Positions 47,640-56,772 of a stretch of 64,000 nt of DNA are shown here, one piece after another. Each line of letters starts with the position of its first letter. Position 1 is the stretch's first letter. The stretch lies in NCBI RefSeq assembly GCF_000420025.1, contig NZ_ATUD01000009.1, forward strand, positions 1 through 64,000, given 5' to 3'. Source of the DNA: Patulibacter americanus DSM 16676. Lineage in GTDB: Bacteria; Actinomycetota; Thermoleophilia; Solirubrobacterales; Solirubrobacteraceae. The translations under genes were made by a program, and so were the position numbers. A model generated the notes under the pieces. That model did no database searches, was not told the origin of the DNA, and saw only the letters and a program-made list of their open reading frames with translations.

Positions 47640-48391
47640 TCGACAGCCACACGCACCTCGACTCCTGCGGGCCGGGGAACGACGAGCTCGTCGGCAACGC
47701 GCGCGCCGCGGGCGTCCGGCGGATCCTCACCGTCGGCATGGACCCCGAGAGCTGCCGTACCGCGCTCGCCGCCGCCGACACGTTCGCCGAGGTCTGGGCC
47801 GCCATCGGCCGGCACCCCAACGCCGCCGCGGGCTACGACGACGCGGCGGCGGCCGACCTGCGGCAGCTCGCGGCGCACCCGCGCTGCGCCGCGATCGGCG
47901 AGACCGGCCTGGACTACTTCCGCGAGGGCGCGCCCGCCGACGACCAGCGCGCCGCGTTCCTCGACCAGATCGCGATCGCCCGCGAGACGTCCAAGCCGCT
48001 CGTGATCCACACCCGTGCCGCGGACGACGAGACGATCACCACGCTGCGCGAGCACGCGGCCGGCGTCACGGTGATCCTGCACTGCTTCTCCATGCCCTCG
48101 CGCCTGCACGAATGTCTCGAGGAGGGCTGGTACGTCTCCTTCGCCGGCAACGTGACCTACCCGAAGAACGCCGACCTGGCGCTCGCCGCGGCGACGGTCC
48201 CCGACGACCGGATCCTCGTCGAGACGGACGCGCCGTACCTCACGCCGCAGTCGCGCCGGCGCGAGAAGAACCAGTCGGCTTACGTGACCGAGACCGCCCG
48301 CTTCGTCGCCGCGCAGCGGGGGCAGTCCTACGAGGAGCTCGACGCCGCCGTCACGGCGAACGCGGCGCGGGTCTTCGGGTGGGACGCGTGA
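47636..48391 (+). CDS. tatD: TatD-family metal-dependent hydrolase/DNase
   Basis: A 251-residue TIM-barrel enzyme: MIDSHTHLDSCGPG (metal-binding HxH), GETGLDYFRE, PLVIHTRAA, VILHCFSM and LVETDAPYLTPQ with the final Asp ligand. Its relatives are 3'-5' DNases with quality-control roles. ATGA overlap with metG and GTGA overlap with rsmA. The placement between metG and rsmA is the common order in Gram-positive bacteria. Confidence 0.95.
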   Translation: MIDSHTHLDSCGPGNDELVGNARAAGVRRILTVGMDPESCRTALAAADTFAEVWAAIGRHPNAAAGYDDAAAADLRQLAAHPRCAAIGETGLDYFREGAPADDQRAAFLDQIAIARETSKPLVIHTRAADDETITTLREHAAGVTVILHCFSMPSRLHECLEEGWYVSFAGNVTYPKNADLALAAATVPDDRILVETDAPYLTPQSRRREKNQSAYVTETARFVAAQRGQSYEELDAAVTANAARVFGWDA

Positions 48392-49356
48392 GCGAGGCGG
48401 AGGACGAGCGGCGCGCCATCGCCGCGGCGGCGACGGCCGACCCGGCGGGGGCGGGCGACGTCGTCCGCGACGGCGGGCTCGTCCAGCCCAGCCTCCGGCG
48501 CATGGCCGAGCACGGCGTGCGCCCGAAGCGCGAGCTGGGCCAGAACTTCCTCGTCGACGACAACATCCTCGGCGTCATCGCCCGCCTGGCCCAGCTGCGC
48601 GAGGACGACGTGGCGCTCGAGGTCGGCGGGGGACTGGGCGTGCTCTCCGAGCACCTCGGTGCCCGGGTCGCGGGGCTGCACGTCGTCGAGCTCGACCGGA
48701 GCCTCGAGGAGCCGCTGCGCGAGGCGCTCGCGCCGTACCCCGGAGCGCAGCTGCACTTCGGCGACGCGGTCAAGCTCGACCTCGCGGCGCTCGATCCGGC
48801 GCCCACGGTCTGCGTCTCCAACCTCCCCTACAACGTCGCCGCCACGGTCATCCTGCGCACGGTGGCCGAGGTCCCGAGCGTGGAGCGGTGGGTCGCGATG
48901 GTGCAGAAGGAGGTGGGCGAGCGGTTCGCCGCCTCGCCCGGCACGAAGGCCTACGGCGCGCCGTCCGCGCTGGCGCAGCTGTCCTGCGAGGTCAAGGTCC
49001 TCCGGGCCGTCTCGCGGCGGATCTTCGCGCCGGTGCCGAACGTCGACAGCGTGCTGCTCGGCCTCACCCGCGTGCGTCCCCCGGCGCCGAAGGCCGTGCG
49101 GGCGCTCGTCAACGCCGCGTTCCTCCACCGCCGCAAGGCCCTGGCGAAGTCCGTCTCGCTCGGCGCCCCGCGCGAGCACCAGACCGCCCGCCGCGACGCC
49201 GTCCGCGCCGCGCTCCAGGAGCTCGACCTGCCGCTCGACGTGCGGGCGGAGCGGATGCCCGCCGCGGCGTTCGCCGACCTGGCCCGCGCCGTCGCCCACG
49301 CCGAGGGCGACACGGCGACGGTCGCCCAGATCGACGCGTGGCGGGCGGCGGCGTGA
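48388..49356 (+). CDS. rsmA: 16S rRNA dimethyladenosine transferase
   Basis: Dimethylates A1518/A1519 of 16S rRNA, also known as KsgA. 322 residues: LGQNFLVDDNILGVIARLAQ (family signature), VALEVGGGLGVLSEHLGA (SAM motif I), VCVSNLPYNVAATVIL (NLPY catalytic motif), and the C-terminal helical domain. A 45-residue Ala/Asp/Glu-rich N-terminal extension precedes the enzyme; the GTG at 48388 overlaps the tatD stop, so translation probably begins there. Confidence 0.96.
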   Translation: MSEAEDERRAIAAAATADPAGAGDVVRDGGLVQPSLRRMAEHGVRPKRELGQNFLVDDNILGVIARLAQLREDDVALEVGGGLGVLSEHLGARVAGLHVVELDRSLEEPLREALAPYPGAQLHFGDAVKLDLAALDPAPTVCVSNLPYNVAATVILRTVAEVPSVERWVAMVQKEVGERFAASPGTKAYGAPSALAQLSCEVKVLRAVSRRIFAPVPNVDSVLLGLTRVRPPAPKAVRALVNAAFLHRRKALAKSVSLGAPREHQTARRDAVRAALQELDLPLDVRAERMPAAAFADLARAVAHAEGDTATVAQIDAWRAAA

Positions 49357-50285
49357 CCGGTGCTCCCGGCACCGGTGTGCCCGCGGCCGGGCTCCGCACC
49401 GCGGCCCCGGCGAAGGTCAACGCCACCCTCCTCGTGGGGCCCGTGCGCCCCGAGGACGGGCGGCACGAGCTGACCTCCGTCATGCAGTCCCTGGCCCTGC
49501 ACGACGACGTGGCGCTCGTGCCCGCGGCGGAGGGGGCGACGGAGGACGCCGTGGACTGCCCCGGCGTCGAAGGCGACAACCTCGCCCTGCGCGCCCTCCG
49601 GGTCTTCCGCGAGGCCACGGGCTGGGATCCCGGGCCGCTCACCGTCCGGATCGTCAAGCGCATCCCCGTCGCGGCGGGTATGGCCGGCGGCTCCGCCGAC
49701 GCCAGCGCCGTGCTGCGGCTGTGCGCCCACGCCTCCGGCCACGACGACCCGGCGCTGCTGGCCGGGTTGGCCGCGGCCCTCGGTGCCGACGTCCCCCACG
49801 GGCTCGAGCCCGGCCTGGCCCTCGCGGCCGGCGCGGGGGAGCGGCTCGAGCGGATCCCGGGCGTGCTGCCCGGCGCCCTCGTCGTCGTGCGCGCCGCCCT
49901 CGGCCTGTCGACCCCCAGCGTGTTCCGTCGCGCGGACGAGCTGGCGCCGCCGCGCACCGCGGCCGAGCTCGCCGCCGCCCGCGAGCGGGTCGCCGCGGCG
50001 TTGCGCGCCCCCGGCGGCCCCACGCTGCCCGCCGAGCTCGCCCAGAACGACCTCGGCCGCGCCGCCGTCGACCTGGCTCCCGTCGTCGGGGAGCACGTCG
50101 CCGCGCTGGCGGCGACGGGCGCGCATCCGGCCATGGTCTGCGGTTCCGGCCCGACGACGGTCGGCTGGTTCGCGGACGAGCCCGTGGCCCGCGACGCGGC
50201 GGAGCGCCTGCGCGCCGACGGCCTCGACGCGCTGGTCACCGTGCCGTCCGCCGGCGCGCCGGTCACTACGATCCCGCCCGCATGA
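49353..50285 (+). CDS. ispE: 4-diphosphocytidyl-2-C-methyl-D-erythritol kinase
   Basis: Phosphorylates CDP-ME in the MEP isoprenoid pathway. A 310-residue GHMP kinase: APAKVNATLLVGPVRPEDGR at the N-terminus, RIPVAAGMAGGSADASAVL (ATP-binding glycine loop), LGADVPHGLEPG (the usual PFFL position is altered), and the C-terminal AMVCGSGPTTVGWF. GTGA overlap with rsmA and ATGA overlap with the DedA gene. Confidence 0.94.
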   Translation: MTGAPGTGVPAAGLRTAAPAKVNATLLVGPVRPEDGRHELTSVMQSLALHDDVALVPAAEGATEDAVDCPGVEGDNLALRALRVFREATGWDPGPLTVRIVKRIPVAAGMAGGSADASAVLRLCAHASGHDDPALLAGLAAALGADVPHGLEPGLALAAGAGERLERIPGVLPGALVVVRAALGLSTPSVFRRADELAPPRTAAELAAARERVAAALRAPGGPTLPAELAQNDLGRAAVDLAPVVGEHVAALAATGAHPAMVCGSGPTTVGWFADEPVARDAAERLRADGLDALVTVPSAGAPVTTIPPA

Positions 50286-51886
50286 GCCTCGCGAACCCGT
50301 CGGCCTGGGCCTCCGTCCCGCTCGCCCAGGTCAAGCCGCTCTGGCTGGGCCTGCTCGTCCTGGCCCCGCTCCTCCTCTGGTTCTTCCGCCGTCGGGGTGA
50401 GACCCCGGGCTGGGCGATCCCCGCCACCGTCGTCGCCGTCGTCGTCGGGGCGGTCCTCGGCAGCGGCCTGGTGACGCTGCCGTCCCTCGAGGACCTCCCC
50501 CTGCAGGAGTACGTCGAGGACGTCGGCGACGCCATCGGCGCGTGGGCCTACGTGCTCGTGGGCGTCCTGGCGTTCCTCGAGACGGGTGCGTTCGTCGGGC
50601 TCGTGGCGCCGGGGGAGACGTTCGTCATCCTCGGCGGCGTGCTCGCCGGCGAGGGCACGCTGGGCTACGGCACGCTCCTCGCGGTGGTCTGGGCCGCCGC
50701 GTTCCTCGGCGACACGGCCAGCTTCTGGCTCGGCCGCAAGCTCGGCCGCTCGTTCCTCGAGCGCCACGGCCCCAAGGTGAAGATCACCTCGGATCGCCTC
50801 GAGCACGTCGAGGGGTTCCTCGACAAGCACGGCGGCAAGGCGATCGTCATCGGCCGCTTCATCGGCTTCGTCCGCGCCGTGGCGCCCTTCATCCTCGGCT
50901 CGAGCGGCGTGACGTGGCGGCGCTTCGTGCCCTACGCCGTGGTCGGCAGCGGCCTCTGGGCGGCCCTCTTCGTCACGCTCGGCTACCTCTTCTGGCGCAG
51001 CCTCGACCGGTTGCTCGGTTGGGTGAAGCAGGGGGCGTTCGCGTTCGGCACCGCCGTCGTGGTCGTCGTCGCGATCGTCGCCGCGATCCACTGGCTCGGC
51101 GAGGAGGAGCACCGCCGGCAGGTCGGCGAGTTCTTCGACCGGCTCGGTCGCACGCGCGGCGGCCGGCTGGCGATCGCGGCCTGGCGTCCCTTCTCCGGGC
51201 CCGCCCGGTTCGTGTGGCACCGGATCACGCCCGGTGGGATCGGGCTCGAGGTCACGACCCTCGTCGCGGTCGCGGCCGTCGGGGCGTTCGCCTTCGTCGG
51301 CATCGAGTCGCTGCTCGACAACGGCACGCCCGCGACGACGACGTCGTACGACCGCGAGACGCTGCGCTGGGCCGACCGGCTCTCCTGGGGGCCGACGGAG
51401 ACGCTCGGGCGGATCGGCGTCGTGCTCGGCTCCGCGCCCGTCGTCGGCGGCGCCTCGCTGCTGGCCGCGCTCTTCCTGTGGGTGCGCCGACGCCGCGTCG
51501 GCACCGCGATCGCGCTCGTGGCGTCGGTCGGCCTGACGCTGGCCCTGGCGGCCCTCGTCCGCGGTGGGGAGGAGCGCACCGCTCCCGGCTCCGCCCTCAT
51601 CGACGTCGCGGGCTCGAGCTTCCCGTCGCTCGTCGCCGTCGGCGCCGCCATCTGGGTGGCGATCGCCGTGGCGCTCAGCCCGTCCGTCCGCCGGATCCCC
51701 GGCCGCGTCGGCCTGACGGGCCTGGCCGTGATCCTCGGCGTGCTCATCAGCTCCGCGCCGATCGTCCTGCGCACGGCCTACGTCTCCGACGTGCTCGCGG
51801 GCGCCGGCCTGTCCGCCGCCGTGCTCGCCCTCTGCGGCATCGTGGCGATCGTCGTCGGACACATCCGTCACACTCCGGGCGCATGA
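50282..51886 (+). CDS. DedA-family protein fused to a degenerate PAP2 domain
   Basis: A 534-residue membrane protein with about ten helices. Residues 75-265 are a DedA/VTT domain (FLETGAFVGLVAPGETFV, GRFIGFVRAVAPFILGSSG), which flips lipid carriers such as undecaprenyl phosphate or phosphatidylserine. Residues about 345-530 have the layout of a PAP2 phosphatase (SSFPSLVAVGAAIW, RTAYVSDVLAGAG) but lack the catalytic His: PSGH is PSLV and SRxxxxxHxxxD is R-TAYVS-D. A lipid-handling pairing with an inactive phosphatase is inferred. ATGA overlaps on both sides. Confidence 0.85.
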   Translation: MSLANPSAWASVPLAQVKPLWLGLLVLAPLLLWFFRRRGETPGWAIPATVVAVVVGAVLGSGLVTLPSLEDLPLQEYVEDVGDAIGAWAYVLVGVLAFLETGAFVGLVAPGETFVILGGVLAGEGTLGYGTLLAVVWAAAFLGDTASFWLGRKLGRSFLERHGPKVKITSDRLEHVEGFLDKHGGKAIVIGRFIGFVRAVAPFILGSSGVTWRRFVPYAVVGSGLWAALFVTLGYLFWRSLDRLLGWVKQGAFAFGTAVVVVVAIVAAIHWLGEEEHRRQVGEFFDRLGRTRGGRLAIAAWRPFSGPARFVWHRITPGGIGLEVTTLVAVAAVGAFAFVGIESLLDNGTPATTTSYDRETLRWADRLSWGPTETLGRIGVVLGSAPVVGGASLLAALFLWVRRRRVGTAIALVASVGLTLALAALVRGGEERTAPGSALIDVAGSSFPSLVAVGAAIWVAIAVALSPSVRRIPGRVGLTGLAVILGVLISSAPIVLRTAYVSDVLAGAGLSAAVLALCGIVAIVVGHIRHTPGA

Positions 51887-52098
51887 CCGGGGACACCACC
51901 ACCTACCTCGTGGCCGGCATCGGCGGGCTCATCGCGCTCGTCGTGGTGATCGCGCTCGTCTTCGTCCCGGTCATGCGCATGTACGCCACGTGGTGGCAGC
52001 GCGGGGCCGCCGCGGTCCTCGCGCTCGTCGTCGTGGGGGCGTTCGCGATGGGCGGCGTGTACGCCGGACTCAGCTTCGTGGACCGCTTCCTCAGCTGA
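51883..52098 (+). CDS. Small two-helix membrane protein
   Basis: A 71-residue protein with two helices (about 9-29 and 41-63), separated by a short RMYATWWQRG loop. No soluble domain and no motif. Its start lies in the DedA-PAP2 stop (ATGA), so it is co-translated and may be an accessory subunit. It ends the chain that starts at metG. Confidence 0.72.
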   Translation: MTGDTTTYLVAGIGGLIALVVVIALVFVPVMRMYATWWQRGAAAVLALVVVGAFAMGGVYAGLSFVDRFLS

Positions 52099-52151
52099 TC
52101 GCCGGGGGCCGTCCGGCGGAGGGGCGGCACGGAACTCGGGACGGCTGCCGG

Positions 52152-52157
52152 TACGAT
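52152..52157 (+). promoter_or_regulatory. -10 box of the PucR-family gene
   Basis: TACGAT ends 7 nt before the GTG at 52165 and includes the first base of the upstream ATG at 52156, which it rules out as a start. Confidence 0.5.
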
Positions 52158-52164
52158 GCGGGTT

Positions 52165-53406
52165 GTGCATCCGCCCGACTCGCCGGTCGTCAGTGACGCC
52201 GGACCGCTCGACGCCGTCGCCGAGGCGGTGGCGTCCGGCTCCGGTCTACCGGCTCTGGCACGCGCCGTCGCACGGGCGCTCGACGCCGGGCTCGTCGTCG
52301 CCGACCGCGGGGGCGCGGTGCTCGCGGTGGCCGCCCGCTCCCGCGACGAGGAGCGTCGGCTGCTCGCCGCCCGCGGCGACCTCGAGGCCCTCACGCTGAC
52401 CGTGGCGGGCGAGACCGCGGGCAGCGCGGTCCTCCAGCACCGCGGCGAGCCGGACCCCGGCGTGCTCTCCCTCGTCCTCACCGTCCTGGCTCTCGAGGTC
52501 GAGCGCGTCCGCGCTCCCGCCCGGGCCAGCCAGGAGGAGTCCGCCGCCTTCTGCTCCGACCTGCTCGACGGCACGGTCGTCGACGGGCCGGCGATCGTCG
52601 AGCGCGGCGCCGAGCTGGGGATGGACCTCTCCGAGTCGACGGGGGCGCTCGTGGTCCGGGTGCATCCGCACGTCGCCGGGGACGAGGGCTGGCGGGCCCG
52701 CGCCCTCGCCGCCGTCGAACGCGGGGCGCGTGCCGTGTCCCCGACGTCGCTCGTCGGCGGACTCGACCGGGGCGGTCCCGCGTCGGAGATCGTCGCGCTC
52801 ATCCCCGCGGGCGGCGAGGACGCCGTGCCGCGTGCCGCCCAGGCCGCGTTCACCGAGCTCGACGGCGTGCTGCCCGGCCACGCCGTGTCCGTCGGCCACG
52901 GCCGGCCCACGGACCAGCCCGGCGACCTGCCGCGCGCCGTGCAGGAGGCGCTCCTGGCGTGCAACGTCTCCGAGGGTGACCCCGAGGTCGCGGTGCTCGG
53001 CTTCGAGGAGACGGGCGCGTACCGCCTGCTGCTCTCCGCGATGAGCGAGAACCCCGACGAACTGCGCCGGTTCTACGCCGAGACGATCGAGCCGCTCGCC
53101 GCGTACGACGCGCAGTACGAGACCGATCTCGTCGGCACCGTCACGGCCTACCTCGACGCCGACGGCTCCGTCGCCGCCGCGGCGCAGCGCCTCTTCACGC
53201 ACCGCCACACCGTCCGCTACCGCCTGGAGCGGGTCCGCGAGCTGTGCGGGCTCGACGTGACCTCGAGCGACGGCCGGGAGCGCCTGAGCCTCGGCCTGAA
53301 GGCGATGCGCGTGCTCGGCCTCGGCCAGCACGACGGCCCGACCCTCGGCGAGCGCGAGACGCGCCCGCGCCGGGCGGCCTCGGGCACCCGCCGCACGGCG
53401 CGCTGA
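52165..53406 (+). CDS. PucR/CdaR-family transcription regulator
   Basis: A 413-residue regulator. Residues 15-115 form a GAF-like sensor region (VVADRGGAVLAVAARSRDEE), the middle has a GGDEF-like PucR fold, and residues 315-380 carry the PucR C-terminal HTH (YLDADGSVAAAAQRLFTHRH followed by TVRYRLERVRELCGLD). PucR regulators control catabolism of purines, sugar acids or amino acids. The neighbouring MTA/purine phosphorylase gene is a reasonable but unproven target. The GTG start comes from the -10 position. Confidence 0.9.
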   Translation: MHPPDSPVVSDAGPLDAVAEAVASGSGLPALARAVARALDAGLVVADRGGAVLAVAARSRDEERRLLAARGDLEALTLTVAGETAGSAVLQHRGEPDPGVLSLVLTVLALEVERVRAPARASQEESAAFCSDLLDGTVVDGPAIVERGAELGMDLSESTGALVVRVHPHVAGDEGWRARALAAVERGARAVSPTSLVGGLDRGGPASEIVALIPAGGEDAVPRAAQAAFTELDGVLPGHAVSVGHGRPTDQPGDLPRAVQEALLACNVSEGDPEVAVLGFEETGAYRLLLSAMSENPDELRRFYAETIEPLAAYDAQYETDLVGTVTAYLDADGSVAAAAQRLFTHRHTVRYRLERVRELCGLDVTSSDGRERLSLGLKAMRVLGLGQHDGPTLGERETRPRRAASGTRRTAR

Positions 53407-53477
53407 GCGCCGCCGGCGGCGAGCGCCGCGCCCGTGCGCCACGGGGACGGCGGCGGCCTGCCGTAGCATCGCCGCCC

Positions 53478-54269
53478 ATGCGGATCGGCATCGTCACGGG
53501 CTCGGGCACCTACCGACTGGAGGGCCTGGAGCAGGGGGAGGCCCGCACGGTGGAGACCGGGGACGGCGCGGTCCCGGTGACGCTCGGCCGGATCGGCGAC
53601 GTGGAGGTGGTCCATCTGGCCCGCCACCGCGATGGCCACGAGCTCGTCTCGCACCAGGTCACGCACCGGGCGAACGTGCTGGCGATGCGCGAGCTGGGCG
53701 TCGACGCGGTGCTCGCCGTGACCGTCTGCGGCACCTGCGATCCCGACGCCGAGCTCGGAAGCCTCGTGGTCTTCGACGACCTGCACTTCCTCCAGAACCG
53801 CCTCGCGGACGGGAGCCTCTGCACGCTGCACGACGAGCCGGGCGCCCCCGGCCGCGGGCACTGGGTGTTCGAGGACCCGTTCAGCCCGACCCTCCGCGCG
53901 GCGCTGCTGGACGCCGCCCGCGCGACGGGCCGCGAGGTCCGCGACGGCGGGTGCTACGGCCACGTCGACGGGCCCCGCTTCAACACGAAGGCCGAGATCC
54001 GCTCCCTGCGCGCGGTGGGCGTCACCGCGGTGAGCCAGACGGCGGGCCCCGAGACGGTCCTGTTCGCCGAGGCCGGCATCCCGTACGCGCTCATCGGCTT
54101 CCAGACGGACTACGCCAACGGGGTGCGGGAGCAGGCGACTCCGGTCGAGACCCTCATGGAGCTCATCGGCCGCTCCGTCGGCGACTTCGCTGCGGTGCTC
54201 GCCGAGGCCATCCCACGGGCGGCGGGTGCCGACCTCCGCCCCGTCGGCACGAACATCACCTGGGACTGA
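53478..54269 (+). CDS. mtnP: Methylthioadenosine/purine nucleoside phosphorylase (MTAP type)
   Basis: Splits methylthioadenosine or a purine nucleoside with phosphate. 263 residues: IGIVTGSGTYRLEG (phosphate-binding Thr/Ser), ARHRDGHELVSHQVTHRANV (the SHG/H-rich motif), AVTVCGTCDPDAELGSLVVFDD and EAGIPYALIGFQTDYANG near the base-binding site. It belongs to the PNP_UDP MTAP-like class; whether it takes MTA or inosine/guanosine is not decided. The ATG is 8 nt after TAGCAT (53464-53469). Confidence 0.9.
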   Translation: MRIGIVTGSGTYRLEGLEQGEARTVETGDGAVPVTLGRIGDVEVVHLARHRDGHELVSHQVTHRANVLAMRELGVDAVLAVTVCGTCDPDAELGSLVVFDDLHFLQNRLADGSLCTLHDEPGAPGRGHWVFEDPFSPTLRAALLDAARATGREVRDGGCYGHVDGPRFNTKAEIRSLRAVGVTAVSQTAGPETVLFAEAGIPYALIGFQTDYANGVREQATPVETLMELIGRSVGDFAAVLAEAIPRAAGADLRPVGTNITWD

Positions 54270-54446
54270 GGGCCAGCCTCCCGCCGCTCGGCCGGGGCCG
54301 CCGGGCCGGGCGTTGTCGGCGATCGGTCCTGCGGATGCAGCCTGTACACCGCACGGGGCGTGTGGTTGGATCCCCGCACCCTGCGCGGCGCGGGCCGGGC
54401 CTGCAGCCCCGCCGGTGCCGCCGTCCCGCACCCCGGAGCGCCCCGC

Positions 54447-56417
54447 GTGTCACCCACCCGCCCGTCGTCCCCTCCCGTCCCCGGTCGCCGCGCACGCCCA
54501 GCGGCGCTGCTCGCGGCCTCGGTGCTGGGAGGATTCGCCCTCGCGGCCGCCCCGGCCGGCGCCGCGTGGACGCCGCCGGCGGCCCTGGGGTTCGAGCCCG
54601 AGGCCCTGTGGACGGGCGTGCCGGGACAGGCGGCGTTCGCGGGCGTCGACGACCTCGGCACCACGCAGCTGGCGCTCCGCTCACCGGGGTCATCGACGTT
54701 GCGGCCGGCCCCGAGCCCCGTCCCGCCGGAGGAGTACGCGGTGTACGGCGCGGGTGGGGCCGTCGCGTTCATCGTCCCCGAGCCCACGCCGACGCTGCAG
54801 GTGGGGACCATCGACGCCGGCGGGGTGTTCACGCTCGCCGGGAGCATCGACGTCGACGGGGACGACAGCCTCGAGGCGGTGGCCGCGGCGGGGGACGGGT
54901 CCGTCGCGGTCGTCTACGGCGACGGCGACAGCGCGCTGCACCTCGTCCTCGCCCGCGCCGGGACGACGCCGAACGACCAGATCGTCTCCGCCGACGGCAC
55001 CGTGGCGAGCCCCGCGGACGTCGCGCCGGCCAGCGGCGGCGGCTACGCGGCGGCCTGGCTCGAGACGAACGACACCACGACGGAGATCGCCGGGCTGCGC
55101 GTCCGCCCCGGCGCCGCCCCGGACCCCCGGGTCACGCTGGTGATCGACGACGACATCTCCCCGGACGCCCTCATCGAGGAGATCGCCGTGCCCCCGGGAG
55201 CCGCGGTCCCGACGGCCGTGTGGGGCGGAACGGCCCCGGACGCGAACGGCGTCACGACGACGTACGCGTGGTTGTCGGTCCAGGGCACCGCGACGAGGGA
55301 GGTCGCGTCGCTGCCCGGCGAGGGCTCGGCCGTCGTCGAGACCCGCGCGTTCCCGTCCGGCCGCATCCTCGTGGCCGCGACGCTCGTGACGGAGGACGGC
55401 GACGGGTTCCCGGTCGTCAAGGTGCTGCCGCCCACCGCCGGCCCGGAGTGCGTCGTGCCCGGCCGGGCGCTCGATCCCCGGTCGACCCCGACGGCCGGCG
55501 CCATCACCCTCGTCGGCCTCGACGCGGCGCGCGCCATCGTGCGGCACGACGTGCGCGAGGACTGTGGCGGCGAGCCCCCCGTCACGGGCCCCCGTGCTCC
55601 CGGGGCGGTGAAGGCGGTCGGGACGGATCCGCAGGGCAGCCTGGTCGTCGCGGTCTCGGACGAGGAGAACGCCGCCGGCGCGTTCACGGTCGACGACCGG
55701 ACGCCCCCGACGCTCTCCGGCCTGCGGGCGCCCTCCCGCCTGGCCCCCGGCGAGCGCTTCTCGGCCAGCGTGCAGGCCAGCGACGCCTGGAGCATCGGCA
55801 CGGTCTCCTGGCGGCTCGACGGCCGGCCCTTCGGAGAGGACGGGACCACCGTCAACGGCCGGGCACCCGAGGCCGGCGAGCACCGCCTCGAGGTGACGGC
55901 CACGGACGCCGCCGGCAACCGCAGCCGCGCGACAACGACCGTCACCGTGGTCGCCGACGACGCGGGGGCGCCGACGCCGCCGCCCGGGCCCGGCGCCGAG
56001 GTGCCCCTGCCGGAGCCGAAGCCCGGCGGGAAGCAGCCGCGGTCCCCGTCCGACCCCACGGTGCGCATCCGCTCGATCCAGGAGACCTCGAAGGGGTGGG
56101 TGCTGCGCCTGCGTGTGCGCCACGCGTCGCGCGTGCGGCTGCGGCTCTACCGCGAGCGCTACCTCGGCGCCGAGAAGCTGCGTCGTCCGCTGACGTGCCC
56201 CGTGCGGCCCCGTCCGCTCCGGCGTCCGCCGACCGGCCTGCGCGGCCGCACGACGGTCGTCGTCGACGGGGCGTCCGTCGCGCTGCGGATCCCGCGGCCG
56301 CTCGCCGATGCCCTCAGGAAGCGCGGGCGCTACACGCTGAGCGTCGTGGCGCTCGGGACGGGGTCGAAGGCGCGGACGGCCTCGGCCGCGGCCAACCGGT
56401 CGTTCACGGCCTGCTGA
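54447..56417 (+). CDS. Secreted multidomain protein with Ig-like domain, unknown function
   Basis: A 656-residue exported protein: signal segment with Ala/Leu-rich core (about 15-40), then 380 residues of beta-rich sequence with many Asp/Thr/Val strands that may form a propeller. An Ig/PKD-like domain follows (SWRLDGRPFGEDGTT to GNRSRATTTVTV, about 430-510), then a Pro-rich linker. The last 120 residues are a basic, beta-rich domain similar in style to the tail of the sugar dehydrogenase. GTG start chosen because it gives the best signal peptide; another GTG at 54360 is possible. Confidence 0.7.
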   Translation: MSPTRPSSPPVPGRRARPAALLAASVLGGFALAAAPAGAAWTPPAALGFEPEALWTGVPGQAAFAGVDDLGTTQLALRSPGSSTLRPAPSPVPPEEYAVYGAGGAVAFIVPEPTPTLQVGTIDAGGVFTLAGSIDVDGDDSLEAVAAAGDGSVAVVYGDGDSALHLVLARAGTTPNDQIVSADGTVASPADVAPASGGGYAAAWLETNDTTTEIAGLRVRPGAAPDPRVTLVIDDDISPDALIEEIAVPPGAAVPTAVWGGTAPDANGVTTTYAWLSVQGTATREVASLPGEGSAVVETRAFPSGRILVAATLVTEDGDGFPVVKVLPPTAGPECVVPGRALDPRSTPTAGAITLVGLDAARAIVRHDVREDCGGEPPVTGPRAPGAVKAVGTDPQGSLVVAVSDEENAAGAFTVDDRTPPTLSGLRAPSRLAPGERFSASVQASDAWSIGTVSWRLDGRPFGEDGTTVNGRAPEAGEHRLEVTATDAAGNRSRATTTVTVVADDAGAPTPPPGPGAEVPLPEPKPGGKQPRSPSDPTVRIRSIQETSKGWVLRLRVRHASRVRLRLYRERYLGAEKLRRPLTCPVRPRPLRRPPTGLRGRTTVVVDGASVALRIPRPLADALRKRGRYTLSVVALGTGSKARTASAAANRSFTAC

Positions 56418-56446
56418 CGGACGGCCGCCCGCCGCGCTCTGCGGCC

Positions 56447-56476
56447 CGTCCTGCCGGGCGACCTACCGGCAGGACG
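56447..56476 (+). terminator. Terminator after the secreted protein gene
   Basis: An 11-bp perfect stem (cgtcctgccgg / ccggcaggacg) with an 8-nt loop, 29 nt after the stop. It insulates the tRNA gene downstream. Confidence 0.8.
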
Positions 56477-56514
56477 GCGGGCGCGGTCTTCCGCAAGACT
56501 GTGAACGCACCCGT

Positions 56515-56586
56515 TGGGGAGTGGTGTAACGGCAGCACGGCGGCCTTTGGAGCCGTCAGGTCAAGGTTCGAATCCTTGCTCCCCAG
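56515..56586 (+). tRNA. tRNA-Gln (anticodon TTG)
   Basis: A 72-nt cloverleaf that folds without mismatch in the acceptor (tggggag/ctcccca) and T (caagg/ccttg) stems. The D stem is gtgt/gcac. The anticodon loop ctttgga gives anticodon TTG, reading CAA. CCA is not encoded. No integrase or repeated end lies beside it. Confidence 0.97.
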
Positions 56587-56772
56587 CTTCCGGGTGGGCC
56601 CGATGTCCTCGCGAACCGGCGGCCGGGAGGCCGCCGCCGGCCGTCGCCGCACGCGCCGCAGCGCGCCTCGACGGCTCACGTCCGTCGCGGAACGTTCCGT
56701 CTTTCGACGGATGCATGCTCCACCGGCGTGAGGCAGGCTCCGGACTCCGACCACCTCGTCCTGGAGCGCCTC

